Assembly (NCBI RefSeq): GCF_964204865.1
Contig: NC_135255.1
Location: forward strand, 13,049,135 to 13,113,134
Reading direction: 5' to 3'
DNA from: Styela clava
Taxonomy: Eukaryota; Chordata; Ascidiacea; Stolidobranchia; Styelidae
Length of the DNA stretch: 64,000 bases
The notes below the pieces were generated by a model, which did not search any database, was not told the origin of the DNA, and was given only the letters and a program-made list of their open reading frames with translations. Positions within the stretch are counted from its first letter, which is position 1. The number at the start of each line of letters is the position of its first letter. The translations under genes were made by a program, and so were the position numbers. Shown piece after piece: positions 11,187 through 25,200 of this stretch.

Positions 11187-14100
11187 TCATGGTTTGTACG
11201 TCATCACGACAATTTGATTGGTACTGTATCCAGGAATGAACATCTCAGTATATCCATCTCCATCGATATCCCCCACAGCTATTGTTCCGACGGTGCCCAG
11301 TGCTCTGAAAATCTGAAAATTACTCAGCATTGAAATTGTATGTTCGCATGCGAATTATACTGTAATCGATTCTACCATTGTATATATATTATTTGTGCGG
11401 ATACTTGCTTCTTTAAATAAACGTAACGTCTGGTTATTTTTACGTTGCATTGCACTTCTATTCCACAGCAAACTTCCAGTGCATTTAATATACAATAAAG
11501 AATACATTTCCCAAAATTATCAATAAAATTCTCTAATCGGAACAATTTCACATCCCGATAAATAAACTTTTTGCAGCAAACACATGATACTCCGAATTAA
11601 AACTTACCGTTGACTTCTCGTATGTCCAGTCTAAAGGACCCTCGCTGTTCGGTACCAAAAGATATGCATGCCCATCGTCATCACCGCTTAATATAATATG
11701 AGGTTTTCTAAAAAAAAATTCAAATATTAAATGGTATGATACAAATCATGATGCCAATTAGACGTTTTTTGTCAATTTACCTATACGTTTTTATCAAGCT
11801 TGTCACATACATTTCAATTAATCAATCATTCAAACGACTGTCTACTTAAATATAATTTGTGATTGAATTGACTGCAGTCACACATTACATTATTGTATAT
11901 AAAAATAAGATACCGTGACCCATTGCAAATCACTGAACCAATTTTTCGCCTAATAATCAAAATGACAAAAGGTATTTTGTTTATCTGTTGTATAGCTTAC
12001 AATAAAAATGAAACGAATTCTTACTCTCCATTTAGTTCCATTGCCTTTGATCTCCAAAATGGTATTGGTGAGCCAGGAGCTCCGTTTCCGGGAAACAGAT
12101 AAGCATCACGAAAATCGGTTGTGAGAACTTGTCTAAAATATATATTGTAAATACTAAAATTAGGTAGTTTTAAAATATAGTTAAATTTTGATTGTAGTAG
12201 CAATGATTGATGATGTTGTTTTCCATTCTTATTATTGAAGTAAAAGTGCTAATTTTGCGAGAGCAGTCTTTCGTTTTTCTTGTAGTTTTTTCATTGCATG
12301 AAAAAGTTGATGGGCCACAAAATTTTTGTTCAACGGAGAATGGGTCATGAAAGAAAAGAGAACCACTAGTCTAAAATGAACCACGTAAGAGAATTATTAC
12401 AATTTTATTGCTTATTTACTTAGTCCAGTTCTCGGTTCTCCAATCTCCATCGGGCATTTCATAGGCGAGAAGAGATCCGTGAGCATCAAGATTAGGCCTA
12501 GCCCACGTTGTTACCAAGATATCTTTTTTGCCATCCGCATTCAAATCTGCAACCTAATATCAAAAAGTAATCATATGATGAGAATAATGAATCTACTTTT
12601 GTATTAGGAATGAATGGAAACTAGAATAGCTAGACATCGTATATGCTTGGCTGTTTTAGTGTTGGCTGTTTAGATTAAAACCTTTCACGATGTGTTGAAT
12701 TTTTTGTAGTTTGTAAAATTTTACTGGCCGTTCTGTCAATTTGTCTTCCATTGTAACTAATATTAAACGCCAGTTTTTAATTTGCTAATTTTGCATAATT
12801 TCAGCAAATCCGTTACAAACACCTTTTACCAATATTCCTACGTAAGGTTAGGATTCTTAGGGATTTTAAATGGTGCTCCGGAAGTATTCGCACCAAGATG
12901 GCGCACAACCTGAACATAGTATGTGTACCAGTACCAGGTTAGGGTTGTTTAGGTGGTGCGTCATCTTGGTACGAATACTTCCGCAGCGCCTTTTAAATGA
13001 TTACTGATGTGTGGAAAAAGTCTGATGAGAGTTACCAACAGCAAGGTAGAAATGGATAAAATCATAAAACGCAAAATATAGAAAGATTCAATCGTACTTA
13101 TGAATAAAACTTAATTGACGACCAAAACTTACCTGAAGATCGAAATACCATCCGGCATCGTCTATAACTCGGTGTTGTATTGAAGCTGAATTTTTCCAAT
13201 TCCCATCAGTTGTCCATGTTAATGTCAGAGACTGACTAAAATATTTAGTGTAGCAGGTGATAATCAAACACATTTTTGCCAGATGCTGGCGCTCCATATC
13301 ACGAATATCAGGCGAATCAAGATTGAATATTTTTCCGATATTAAACTAGTATAATTAGCTGACATGGGCTTATTTTAATATTTGAATTCTTACTTATACC
13401 TCAAACAAATTTTTTCAAAACCTTTCCATTAAAATCGAAGCCTCTCTCAGCAGTTCTCCAAAACAGTCTGCTTGGGAACACATATTAAATATATATTTCG
13501 TAACTTAACTCTATATATAAAGCATATATATTTTTTATATATTCCTATACCTAACACAGTACGATATTGGTGTTATCAGCCTATCGATATCGGCCTATAT
13601 CCAGTGGAAACCGTCTATTGCGAAATAACCAGCCAAACAGGTTAACAAGTCAACGACGCCTGATGCTCTGTCCAAAAGGGATGCTATGAATAGAATTGCA
13701 AATTTTCAAACTATTACCTAAAAAATCCGGAACTGAATATTACAAGAGTTTCTGATCCATCTGGTAGATTTAAGTTTTCAATTCTTAAACCGACGTCTTC
13801 GTAACCACTAAATATAACATGAGTCTCCCAGTGTTCAGGTGGAGGGTTAATACCGGGATTTTCGAACCATACCAGCTCTGCTTCGGTTGCAACAACTATG
13901 TGAATAAAAATATAAAATGAGTGGATGTGCTTTTTCGCTCCATACCCATCTAGTTAATCAGGAAGGTAGTATCAAATTTATTGTATCATGAATTCTAAGT
14001 CGGTCAAAAGTAATACATGCTATTTTTCTCATTATCGAAGTGAATCAGGTTATAACGACTCCAAGTATGTGTGTTTGTTTATTTATCAGCCACATTCATT

Positions 14101-15764
14101 ACCCATCAGATCCCAGTCATACTTATTAGATCTAGAATAGCAAATATATATAGATTGCGCTAAAGAGTCGTTAGGATTGAGAAGAATATAATTCGTTAAT
14201 AGTTGTAGGCTTAACCTTCATTTCCGTATGCTCTCGCCGTAACAGCATCGTAATCGCCATCATAATCCATGTCATGCCATAACACACGGTGATAATACCA
14301 TTCCTTTCCTTGCTCACTAGATATCCAGATAGGTTCTAATAATATATGCAAAGATTAAAGTAAGACATTTTTCACGTCTAGTTAGATTATCATTTCCTAT
14401 TTATTTTTTCAACTGTTTTCTTGTCCTAACATAAGGAGAAACAGCAAATAATGGCATGTAAACCAGTAAGTACGGTACAAGTGGTTGAGACTTGAGAGGC
14501 GCACAATTTTTAATAAACGCTCCACACCTTAACCCTGACGAGAACTCCGTACAAACTGCCTGTACGTCGGACTCGGAATGAAAGAACTTTAAATATTCAC
14601 GTATCGGTAGCCAAGTCGTCAATTCATTACAACCTAATATAAACTGAGGGGTCTCCAATTTACAATATATACTAGTAATAGAAAAAAGAGCAAGTTAGGA
14701 AATCGTTAAACCACCTTGACATTTTGTCAAATCAACTTAGGCTGAATTTTATACATAGGTCTCCTCTGCATAAAATGATCAATTTTACTTAATTTTAACT
14801 TACTTCCAGGATTCAATGGATCTGTCATATCAATCAAAGAAATTGATCCATTGTCTTTTTCGGGAAGAAAGAATGCACTTGCGGATGTCCAATAGTTTGA
14901 AGAGCCAAAAGCACCATCTAAGAAGGCAACAAATGCAGGAGCAGCCAGTTAGAATTGACGAGAGGTCTATCATTCCGCGGATGAGACACTACAAGTGGAA
15001 GTTAGGACGATACTTGTAGGTCTTTAAAATTGTCTATGCGCGAGTTGTGTACGATAATGAACACAGGCGTAGCGAAAATATCACGGTTGGCGCAAAATTA
15101 TTCATCGTCACTTTCAATCGTTAAAGTATATAGTACTGAAACAAACTTACATGGTACTTGCCCGATTTCATTCGGCCATAAAATCTCGTCTGTTATCAAT
15201 TGTGACCGCATTTTTGTTTTGTCAAGGTAATTCTGTGAGACGGTTGGTACTCGTAGAACTCTATCTGGTTCGTCCCTTTGAAAACACAAAAAATCACGTG
15301 ATAAACGTAATATTAACGGAAGAATGATGAATTAATTATATATATCAACTCAAAATAAATATATAATGCCCAAACTTTCATCATTATGATGAGTAATTAT
15401 TTAATTAGTCTATGATTAATTAAATAATCATTTTTAACCAAGGGTCTCTCTTGCCATTTTCTTGGGAATTAATTCTGCGTGGTAAGAGAGGCTAGTGATG
15501 GAACATATTTTTGGATATCTCTTTTGTATCTAATTCGCATAAACACACCGAAATAGTAAATTTATTAAAAGTTTCTTACGGTATTCCGGTAAATGAAGAA
15601 TATGCCAAATCATAACCACCGGTATCTGGATTGTACAATAAACTGCAAAAAGCTGGTTCAAACTCCGTTGGAAAAGTGTAGAGAGTTGTCGGATAATCAA
15701 TCACTTCTGCCGCCATTGTCAAGGTAACAAAAAACAAAGAGATCATGAAAGTGGAAATATTCAT
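11187..15764 (-). CDS. Secreted FG-GAP/VCBS-repeat beta-propeller protein, 10 exons, 430 aa
   Basis: Coding exons: 15764-15580, 15275-15151, 14917-14804, 14335-14216, 13895-13718, 13235-13133, 12553-12420, 12132-12025, 11707-11608 and 11312-11187 (TGA). All introns are GT-AG and all phases agree, giving 1293 nt. The N-terminus (MNISTFMISLFFVTLTMAA) is a good signal peptide; an upstream in-frame ATG at 15791 would add nine residues. The body repeats blades with WxEN-type and calcium-loop motifs: DMDYDGDYD (exon 4), DLNADGKKD (exon 7), SGDDDGHAYLL (exon 9) and DIDGDGYTE (exon 10), as in integrin-like FG-GAP and VCBS propellers. No membrane anchor follows. It is probably a secreted calcium-dependent propeller; the ligand or enzymatic role is unknown. 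Confidence 0.88.
12864..12998. mobile_element. MITE copy with 8-bp target duplication TTTTAAAT
   Basis: Inverted termini GGTGCTCCGGAAGTATTCGC and its near-complement ending GCAGCGCC bound 12872-12990 (119 bp). TTTTAAAT flanks it directly on both sides (12864-12871 and 12991-12998). The interior contains CCAGGTTAGGGTTG. It lies in the intron between exons 6 and 7 of the propeller gene. Confidence 0.88.
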
Positions 15765-15791
15765 GTTCGTCTTTCGTTGGTTGATCTGCAA

Positions 15792-18700
15792 AATCTAAAA
15801 TTCTGAATTGAATAAAAATACAATTTTTTATAATAATTGTGTAAGAAACAGTAATTACTCAAAGTTGAATTATACACTTGTGTTTTCTGTGTCTTAACTG
15901 AACTTAACAAGTGTAAAATAATTCAAAGTTCATCTCGTGAGTCAGAATGTTTCAAAATACCCTCTTTACCCGTTGTTCCGGACCCACAGTATATTAAACA
16001 AATTATTGAAGCTATCGTACATACTTGCGGTCGTTAACTATGCTCATAAGTTTGTGAAATAGCACTATACCGGCACTACTTACTTATATACCCCTTCCAA
16101 AAACCGCTGTTCTATTTTGCGTTATGACTTTACGATTACTGTATTACATAATATCAACTCGTATTAACAAATTGCATAATGACACAATGAGTGATTATTA
16201 TATATTGTGGCAAACGACAGACGGAATGTTCTCAAGACAAAACTAACAGTACTCGCTATCGTACCGGTAAGATGTAAATCCATGGTGTGTGTGAGTTCAT
16301 GTGACGCCAGATAACATTTGACGCTTGGAATAAAAATTCCAATTACATAACACACCCAAGAATTGTGTAATTGGAACTTTTGTTGTTTTTATCGGTCCCT
16401 TTTTTCTCGTTTGGTAACGAGAACGTGACATAACTATCGTTTCATTTTGAAAAAAATGTGAATTGATTTTTGTATATTGGCATTAAAAATGATTGCTCCT
16501 AATAGGCTATCGAATTCCCAAAACTTCCTATAAGGCTATAATCAGCTTGGCGATATATTTTAACAAATATTTTTCTATACATTCCAGTCCTGTTCACTAA
16601 TTCTGTATTCAATTTGGCAATGCTTACAAAATAATTAATACGGTATGGCAAAATTATTTTTATTTCTTTGTTTGTATAATTTTTTTGTCGTGTTTACTAA
16701 GTAATTTATATATGTTATATTCCACTTCTAATTTTATTTTTGTCTCCGTCGTTGTTTTTATGTGGGTGTGAATTGATTAAATACTTTTGGGTGAGCGAAC
16801 ACGTAGGCTACTACTTCTTTTGACAACACCTTTCAATCTAGAATCTTAAGTAAGATTTGTTTGCTCTCTTGATTCTGTAATCAGTTTTATTTCTTTTTAT
16901 CGTATGTTATGCTGATTATGAAGTCAAAATAAACTTATACTTAGGATAAAAACAACAATAATACAAGACGTACGGTGTCTCAAAAATGTCACATGTGGCA
17001 CACCAAGACGTTAATAGCGTAGAGAAGACAATTGTTTGCGAATTCGGTGAATCGGATTCTTATATGGATCAACCTCCAATGTGTCTCGTCTATAATGGAC
17101 TATTTCATATTTGAATTTTAATTAAAGACCATCTCAACAATATAACCTCCGAGTTGTGAAAATGTTCATAGTCCTTTAAAACTGCATTAATGGTTGATAA
17201 ATAATTTATTTGAGTACATACGCTCTGATATGACGTACGGCTATGCGCAATCCTACAAACTGGCCATTATGTGGTGTTAAATCTGATGTATTGAAGCACA
17301 ACAATGTATTTATTATGCAAACATCTAAAAAAATGAGACAAAACAGTACAAAACTAGTTAGGAAATAAAGACAGTAATAAAGGTAAAATTCAACATATCT
17401 CAGATTTATTTCACGCAACAATATACATGAAGGCAAAGTTAACAAGTGTTAGCAAAGCTTAATCGATCTTAATGCAAAAATTATTCGTGGCTTCAATACT
17501 AACAGGCAAATGTTGAAATACAAAAAATACATTTGCCATATACATAACTTGGTATTTATTTTTACTAACTTACAGTGATATACCAATAAATATGAAAGCA
17601 ATGTATTTCAGAAATCTGACTAAAGGTAGAATAGGATATTGTTCAGTTACGATACCGAGGAACAAAATTGGCAAGAATGATTTTATAATTAGAATTCATA
17701 AAATGTCTATGGTTGTGGTTAGCCAAATTTAAGTTAAATGGGCGAGGGAGAACTCAAGCAAAAGATTGAAATATTTACTGAAAGGAAAAGATATGTGTTT
17801 TCATACAATCACGGCGTTATTCATACAATTTTTAACACCAGTCGTTGAATTGAGATACTTGTACGTTATTATTTAGGTAAAAATACGAGTCATACGAATA
17901 TTAGTTTGAATGAATTGAATAACAGGTTTTTTCTTAATAATTACACCAAAAATCAAGTCATAAATAGCACACGAATATCCAATTGCTTTGACGAATGATC
18001 AAAATCAGAAACATTAAAGACTTTAAATAGAATTGGCAAACAATTATACTAACATAAGAAGCTTTAAAATAATGTATGCAATAATAAACAGAAAAGCTAG
18101 TGAAGAATTTCGCTGTTTGATTAAGTTATATCTTGTTTTGTCTGAAAAAGTTAGACTATGATCCAATGAAAGCTTACAAATATACTTGCTATTAGGTGAA
18201 TATATTTGCCATTCTTATTTATCTGAAGTTTTTTTATGGATCGCTAGAAGAAGTCAGTTATACTAGATTTTATATCGGTCAGTTGTACCAAACAATAAAT
18301 AAGATGAAGGTATGTGTTATTTTTTAGTCTTCGAATTGATACTGAAAGACATTATGTGCAAACCGAGAGAGGTTAAATGAAATAAATATAAAAATATCAA
18401 ACGATCATGTAACAATTTGATAATACAATAGAATCAAACTTCAATTGAAGGATTGGCAAAGACCATGGCTATTTTAAAACACAATATTGCACTGATTTTC
18501 AAGTACTTGGTTTGTGATGTTCATTTTATACAGTATCAGGTAAATTTGGCAACACAGTGAACATAAAACAATAATGCAAGCAGCATAATACTAAAATGAT
18601 AGGTAAAAGTTTTACTGAATATATTTTTTTAATATATTGTTAGGTATAAAAATAATTTTGTGCCTTTAATGAGAAATCGGTCATTTCCAAATGCAAACGT

Positions 18701-19254
18701 TAGATAAAATCCAGAGTAGGGCTATCATCCCAGTTGTTATTTAAATTGTCTACTCTCAATAGGGCTCCTGGCCTGCGATATATATAGTGAGATTTTCATG
18801 AGAGCTAATCAAGAAAGCTAAACAAAAGCTTATCAAGAGGTATTTTGTGTAAAGGTATATTCTAGCCTAAATGAAAAATAGTGATAAATGAATCAAGATC
18901 GGTGTAATATTTCAAATGAAACCACCGTGACCAAATCCTCCTGTCAAAATTAACATATCATCCAGTAGGTCATAGCTTTGTATAAGTTGAAATTCTCAAT
19001 ATTGTAAACATGTATTTATTATGGGCCTTTTGTAATAGAGACTATACAACAACATTATCTTTGATGTCTCGTCTAATAAAACCATGATATATGGCTAACA
19101 TGTTCTCTATTGAAAATATTATTTTGAGATCATTTCAATTTTTTCTTCCAATTTGGTACCCGTATTTGAAATTATTTTATAAAGTTTAGTTTGAACTTTC
19201 CTCTTGGTGCATTCCTTTCTTTTATATTAATGCTTTGTCACCATTGATAAAAAA
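15792..19254. other. Intergenic between the propeller gene and MIPOL1
   Basis: AT-rich sequence of about 3.5 kb. It should hold the propeller gene promoter at the low end and the MIPOL1 3' UTR at the high end, since both genes are on the minus strand. No coding exon, inverted repeat or known element was recognised; short ORFs here lack splice or family support. Confidence 0.5.
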
Positions 19255-22200
19255 TCAATCTTCTTTCTGCTGAACTTCTTCAGTCCTCCCTTGATTTAAT
19301 AACACAGCTTGCGTTTGTGAAATGAGTTTTCTACGCAGAACTTTTACCAACCTTTCCAATCTAAAATAAAATATGTTTAATATAGAATTAAGCAAACGTA
19401 CGGTAATAGATATAATACAACATATTTCAACATGTTATACGACATAGAGCCTCAACTGAAGTGAAAACATAAAACCTTATTGGGACCTCCTAAAGTATGC
19501 GCACAAAGATGGCGCACAACCTGAACTCAGGTTGTGTACCAGGTTAGAGTTCAGGTTATGCGACATCCTGGTGCGCATACTTCAGGAGTACCCCTCATTG
19601 GTATGAAAAACCAAATTGAGAAAAGTTACCCATTCTTGAAATGAGGTTTTGGGCACTACAAGGGAACCTTGTAACATAGAATATGAGTAAAATTGGAATA
19701 TTTTTTGAAAATACTATGCATCCATGCCATCAATATTCGAAAATAAATAATTATATTGAAAAAATTTTAGCACAATATTTGATAGGACTGATACATATAA
19801 AATCGTAAAAGTAGGCCTGTATGAAACAGCCAAAACCTAGTATCTGTTGCAATACTAGAATTTGTGAGTTTTTATATAAAAAACATTCATAATTAAAAAT
19901 AAATACATGACTTACTTTCCACATTTCTCTCGCAAATATTTTAGATCTCGATTCAATTTTGATTTTTCATTTTGAAGATTTCGATTTTCTTTTTCAACCT
20001 CTTCCAAGCTTTCATGCAATTGATGATTTTCAGATAAAACTTTTTTTGTTTGTTGTGATCTCTTTATAGCATCTTCTTTTATGTTTCCCAGATATTTATG
20101 ATACCTTTCTACCAATTCTCGATCTTGCGCAAGAGTGAGGGATTTGTGCAAACTGAAATATAGATTATTAATTGAGATCAATTATTACAGAAAATGGCAA
20201 GGTTATTCATGGTTTGGACTATGAAGTACAAACCTTAACCAAGTATGCAGCAAAACAACATGTGCAATGATTTTAACACAAAAAGAAACAGTTTAATCAT
20301 ATTTCGTGATGAGAATCTATGGATATCTTTAAAGCTTGAATTCTACGCAACAATTATAGAAGTGCACAGAGATACTGGTTGCAGAGACATTGCCTTATTT
20401 AATGTTCAATATGTTGCTATGACAACTTTAAAGAATTTGGAGAAGTACTTTAATGAAAAATCACTACAAGTATCTTAATATGAATCAACCAGTGTGGGAG
20501 CCAGTTTTGTTTTGTAAACACTACAAATTTAAGCTTACCGGTACAGCAATGGAATCTATCACAATTTTAACCCAATGAATGGGGTTCAAATTGAAGCACA
20601 AAGGGAACAAAAGATTCTGTAAGAAACCTGTAATAAATTCTCAGCATTTGTATTTCCTCTTCAGCATCGCTCAATTTAACTTGAGTTTGTTCACATTCTT
20701 CTTGAGTGGACAGAACCTTTGCCTATAAAAATATAGATTATGTTGTAAGCTTCAAAAATGGAATAATATAAACATAACATGGTTGCTAGCTGAAATCACT
20801 GTTATATATACATAACCACAGGAGTATTTGGGGAATTAAGAGTACCAAAACCAAACGATTTCAAAAATATGAAGTCTATTCCATATTAAGAACCTTTGCA
20901 AGCTTTAAATTTACCTAATATTCAATGTCTCTTACGCATTCTGTATTACGCCAACTAAATCATTATAGTATGTAAATATCAATGTTTATTAGTGAGCTTT
21001 TACTCGTAAATGTTATTGAAAGTGCTTTTAAACAATGGCGTTTTTATGTCTGTGACTGTAACAAGTAGTTACTATAGAGCATAGGCTATGTGATTTTGCT
21101 AACAAAATCCCATCATACCATGCATGACTACCTGCACCTACCCTCCTTATGTTGATATAATAGAAAAATTCCATTTTATCAGAAAATAAACAGCGAGCTG
21201 ATCCAGCATTTTATCTATGGCCCATGTTCGCCAAAACTATATTTCTGGCACGGTTATAGAACTCAATAAAAGCATTGTGTCTAACAATAGGTGTGAATTG
21301 AGATTGGTTATTCATTAACAAACCACTAGAAAGTAGATAAAGAAATGTCTGTTCATACATAAATTTAATGATGTTGATAAATGCTTTTATTGACTGGAAG
21401 TTCTATTTAATATTTAATCCAGAAGGTCAAAAGTCATTATAATCTTTTAAACAATTGTTGCTAGTATTGCAATCCTGAACAAGGCTCTTTACAAGCAATC
21501 ACTCATTTGTAACAAACTTCTGTGTTTATAATCAATGAACACAGGGGCTCTTCAAACTGGGGTACTGGGTACCCCAACTCCCGATGGGTCTCGAAATGGC
21601 TAAATGTGGGTTGATGTGAAATTATTTAATAAACCTATTTTAAAACAAAATATTGATCAAATGTGAATTATTTTGCCGAGTACGGGGATCCACCTTCGCC
21701 GAAATTATGCCAAGATTAGAGCTTTTGTGCGAAAAGATTAAAGAATATAAAAGGACAAAATTTATTTGCCGCAAAGTACAAATACAAAATAATAAAAAAA
21801 CATCTATATAACTTTTATTATTGCTGGGATTTCTTACAATTATATAGTCACTCACACACAAATGTAAAATTTACAAGATGATATAACTTCATTTCATATT
21901 GAAATAAGTTGTTTACAACATACTGTTAAAGTAGTATTGACTGAAGTATTCTGAGATTTTTTCAAATTATTCAATTCTTCAACACAATTTTGAAGTTCCT
22001 GATGAAGGGAGTGACTCTAGAGATAAATATTGAATATTAAAATTCATAATAAAGACTACTTTTTTGAATTTGATAGGAATAGTATTGCCAGAGTCACCCA
22101 GGTTTCAATCGGCACTGCGATTTGAATTCATCTAGGTTTTAAGATTCTGCATTTGTGATCATTTGGAACCCAATCGACCCATCGAAGCAAAACTGATTAT

Positions 22201-25200
22201 TGATGCAATATGTCATCATATGAACTTGGGCTGTGATTGGAATTTATCCAAAATCTTATCAAAAAACTGGGTAACAGAGTCACAGTAAAGTGTATTGATA
22301 TGATTAACATATAAAGTTCAATCTTGTTAAAACATATTTCTGTCATAGATTGGGGTTAATGAAGGTTAGGGATACAAAACTGATCTAAGTTACAGAGTAC
22401 TGGCTTCATATTCTCTAGTTAGAGCTTCTTAAGTGAATTTTTAATACCGTGTTAAATTTAAGATATGGCCAACATTTTCTGTTAGGTTAGCAGAACTCAC
22501 TTTAGCTATGGCATCATCTCTCTCTTTCATTACAACAGCCATTTCTTCAGCTGTGATACGAGCTTTTGCATTTTTCAAATTATTAATTCTTTCGATTAGT
22601 TTACTTCCGTATTTTTCAATGACAGTTGCCGAGTCTGCCATTGCAATTTTATCAACAATATCTGCAATAGTCTGAAACAAAGAATGACACATTACTAAGT
22701 GGGATATTGATTGCTATGAGTCACATCTTCCATCAAGTTAATTATAACGAAGTTTCTTCGTTTTTAATTTTCTTCAAAATATCTTATATTAGAATTTTAA
22801 TGAGAGACAAGTGAGTGGGATTGACTTCAGTAATTTGTAGAATAAAACTGTTTCTGTTCTATATCTTTCTAAATTCTGATTTATGATGGACCAGAGATCA
22901 GAGTTGCAATAATATGAATGATTCTTTTTTGCAGCAAAGTGAATCATATTTTTGATAACTCATTAATTATTAAAAATACCTTTTTCCGAACATCATTAGT
23001 TTTAAGTTTTTGATTAAACTGGAAATATTTATTTTTGGAAATATGTGAATTTTTTCTACACAGCAATGGCAAATTTTGCTTCGATTTTGCTACGAGTGTA
23101 TCCTATACACTCCAGCCAAATGCCTTACACCTCTTATTACCCTGCACAGAATCGCAGGTCCAAATAATGTGGGGAATAACTATGTGCGATACATTTACTG
23201 GACTTCTCGCCATTGTAGGGTGGTTCACGTAACCCATGGTCCATCAGTCCATGTACATGAAACAAATAACTGGGTAACTTTCCCCATACCCAACACGGGT
23301 AATCAGACAAAAGGCCATAATTCGCCATCTGATTAAGCTGTTTTAACAGCTTTCCGCTATTCCAGGATTAATATGATAATCCTATCTACAATTAAAAATA
23401 AGAAATAAATAATAAACCTTTTTAGGTGCTCCCGAAGTATGCGAACCAAGATGGCAGACATCGGAACGTAACATGGGTAACAGGTTAGGGTTAGGCGATA
23501 ATTTTTTTCCAATTTTCCCTATTTTAGTCCTATTATCAGTTCGAAGACTAGCCAAGAGTCTCCCGTAGTATTTATACCTAAAATTATGGCCTAACCCTAA
23601 CCTAGTACACATATTACATTCCGATGTCAGCCATCTTGGTTCGCATACTTCGGGAGCCCCCCTTTTTATCATTGGGCAGAGGGAGTGTTTCATTGACTAC
23701 AGTTTTTCCAATAGAACAATTGTTTAAATTTAAAACTACTCAAAGGTGGGCTATATTAAAATAAGTCATTCTGTCTTATACCCATACTTGAATGTACGTA
23801 ATTTTCTAAATACTTGGATAGTAAAATAACAAGTCGAATCAAGCCCCTTACTTGTTTTTATCTGATGCTATTATGTTACTTTGTCATTATGTGAAAGCGT
23901 TTTGTGGAATCAATACATTCCAGTCAGACAATCATAATAGACTAAATAGTTCAAATTACAATAATAATCTGTAAGTACTATTCAACAGTAACAAATGTAA
24001 ATAAAATTAGGGAGGGTTCCAGTTTCGAAAAAAAAAATAACAAATTTATTACTAGTTCTTATTATTGTGTTGTTCTAAACCATATATAGCCTACCAAAGC
24101 ATTGGATGAAGCACAACTTTTTAAACTAATCATTTAAAAACAAAATTTAACATGAATTACATTCAAAAGAGCTGTTTTTTCAAAACCAGATATTTGAAAT
24201 AATTGTTCCTAAAATCTTCTGTTCCCTTTTTTATTTTCTCATTTGAGTTACAACTTTTGTCAATTAATGAAATATTCTGTTTTGTGTATCTCATAATTTT
24301 GGCGCAAGATATTTCATTCATTATTTGAAATTGAAAGGGACGCAAAATCACAAAATACATTTTGAAACTAATTATCTAGTTAGGAACCCCCTATATTTCA
24401 CAAGTTACATTGGGTATATCATAAGGTTTTATCTAAGAATCCATAACAATCATACCTTATCACTTCCGTGAGGATTCAAAGTATCTTTCTTTTGCAAACT
24501 GAAAATTTGAAACAAAAATGTATATAAAGCGTTATTCTGTTGAATTCAATCCATTAAACCTATTTTGAATGTTGTGTATATGGATCAATGAATTCAATTT
24601 CTATGTCTTTACTTTTTGCTAGATAGTGTCTGCTTCTATTGTTCATAACAATAGAGGTAGACATTACTTGCTGCAATTTCGCGAGCTGTAGTTTATTTAT
24701 AGTATGTATAGCTGTGGATAAGCCACATCAATTTAACATGACACGCCAGACATAAATCTAAAACATAACGATAACATCCAAAATGCCAAATATAACGCTA
24801 GTTATCAGCTGTGGTGCACGCTACCTATTTGCTGCAGTCATCTATAATGTCTGAAGCAAAACAAAAAAAAAATTGATTATCACTTTTTTAGCACGAAATA
24901 AAATCCACCATTGTTTGGTAACCAAACTGAATCAGGTAATTCTGAACTTTAGTAGTTACCATATTTAAAGTGTCCGCTTGTTGTGAGTGAGTGTCTGCAT
25001 GTTGTGAGTGAGTAACTGCTTGTTGTGAGTATCTGCTCTTTGTGAGTGAGTATCTGCTTGTTGTGAGTGAATGTCTGCTTGTTGTGAGTGAGTGACTGCT
25101 TGTTGTGAGTGAGTGTCTACTTTTAGTGAGTGACTGCTTGCTGTGAGTGAGTATCTGCATGTTGTGAATGAGTGACTGTTTTCTTGTTGTGAATGAGTGA

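Noticed and set aside
14816-15019. Plus-strand ORF overlapping a propeller exon
   Set aside because: Antisense shadow of the exon at 14917-14804; the minus strand has splice and family support.
20245-20478. 77-codon plus-strand ORF
   Set aside because: Lies in a MIPOL1 intron with no splice, homology or promoter support.
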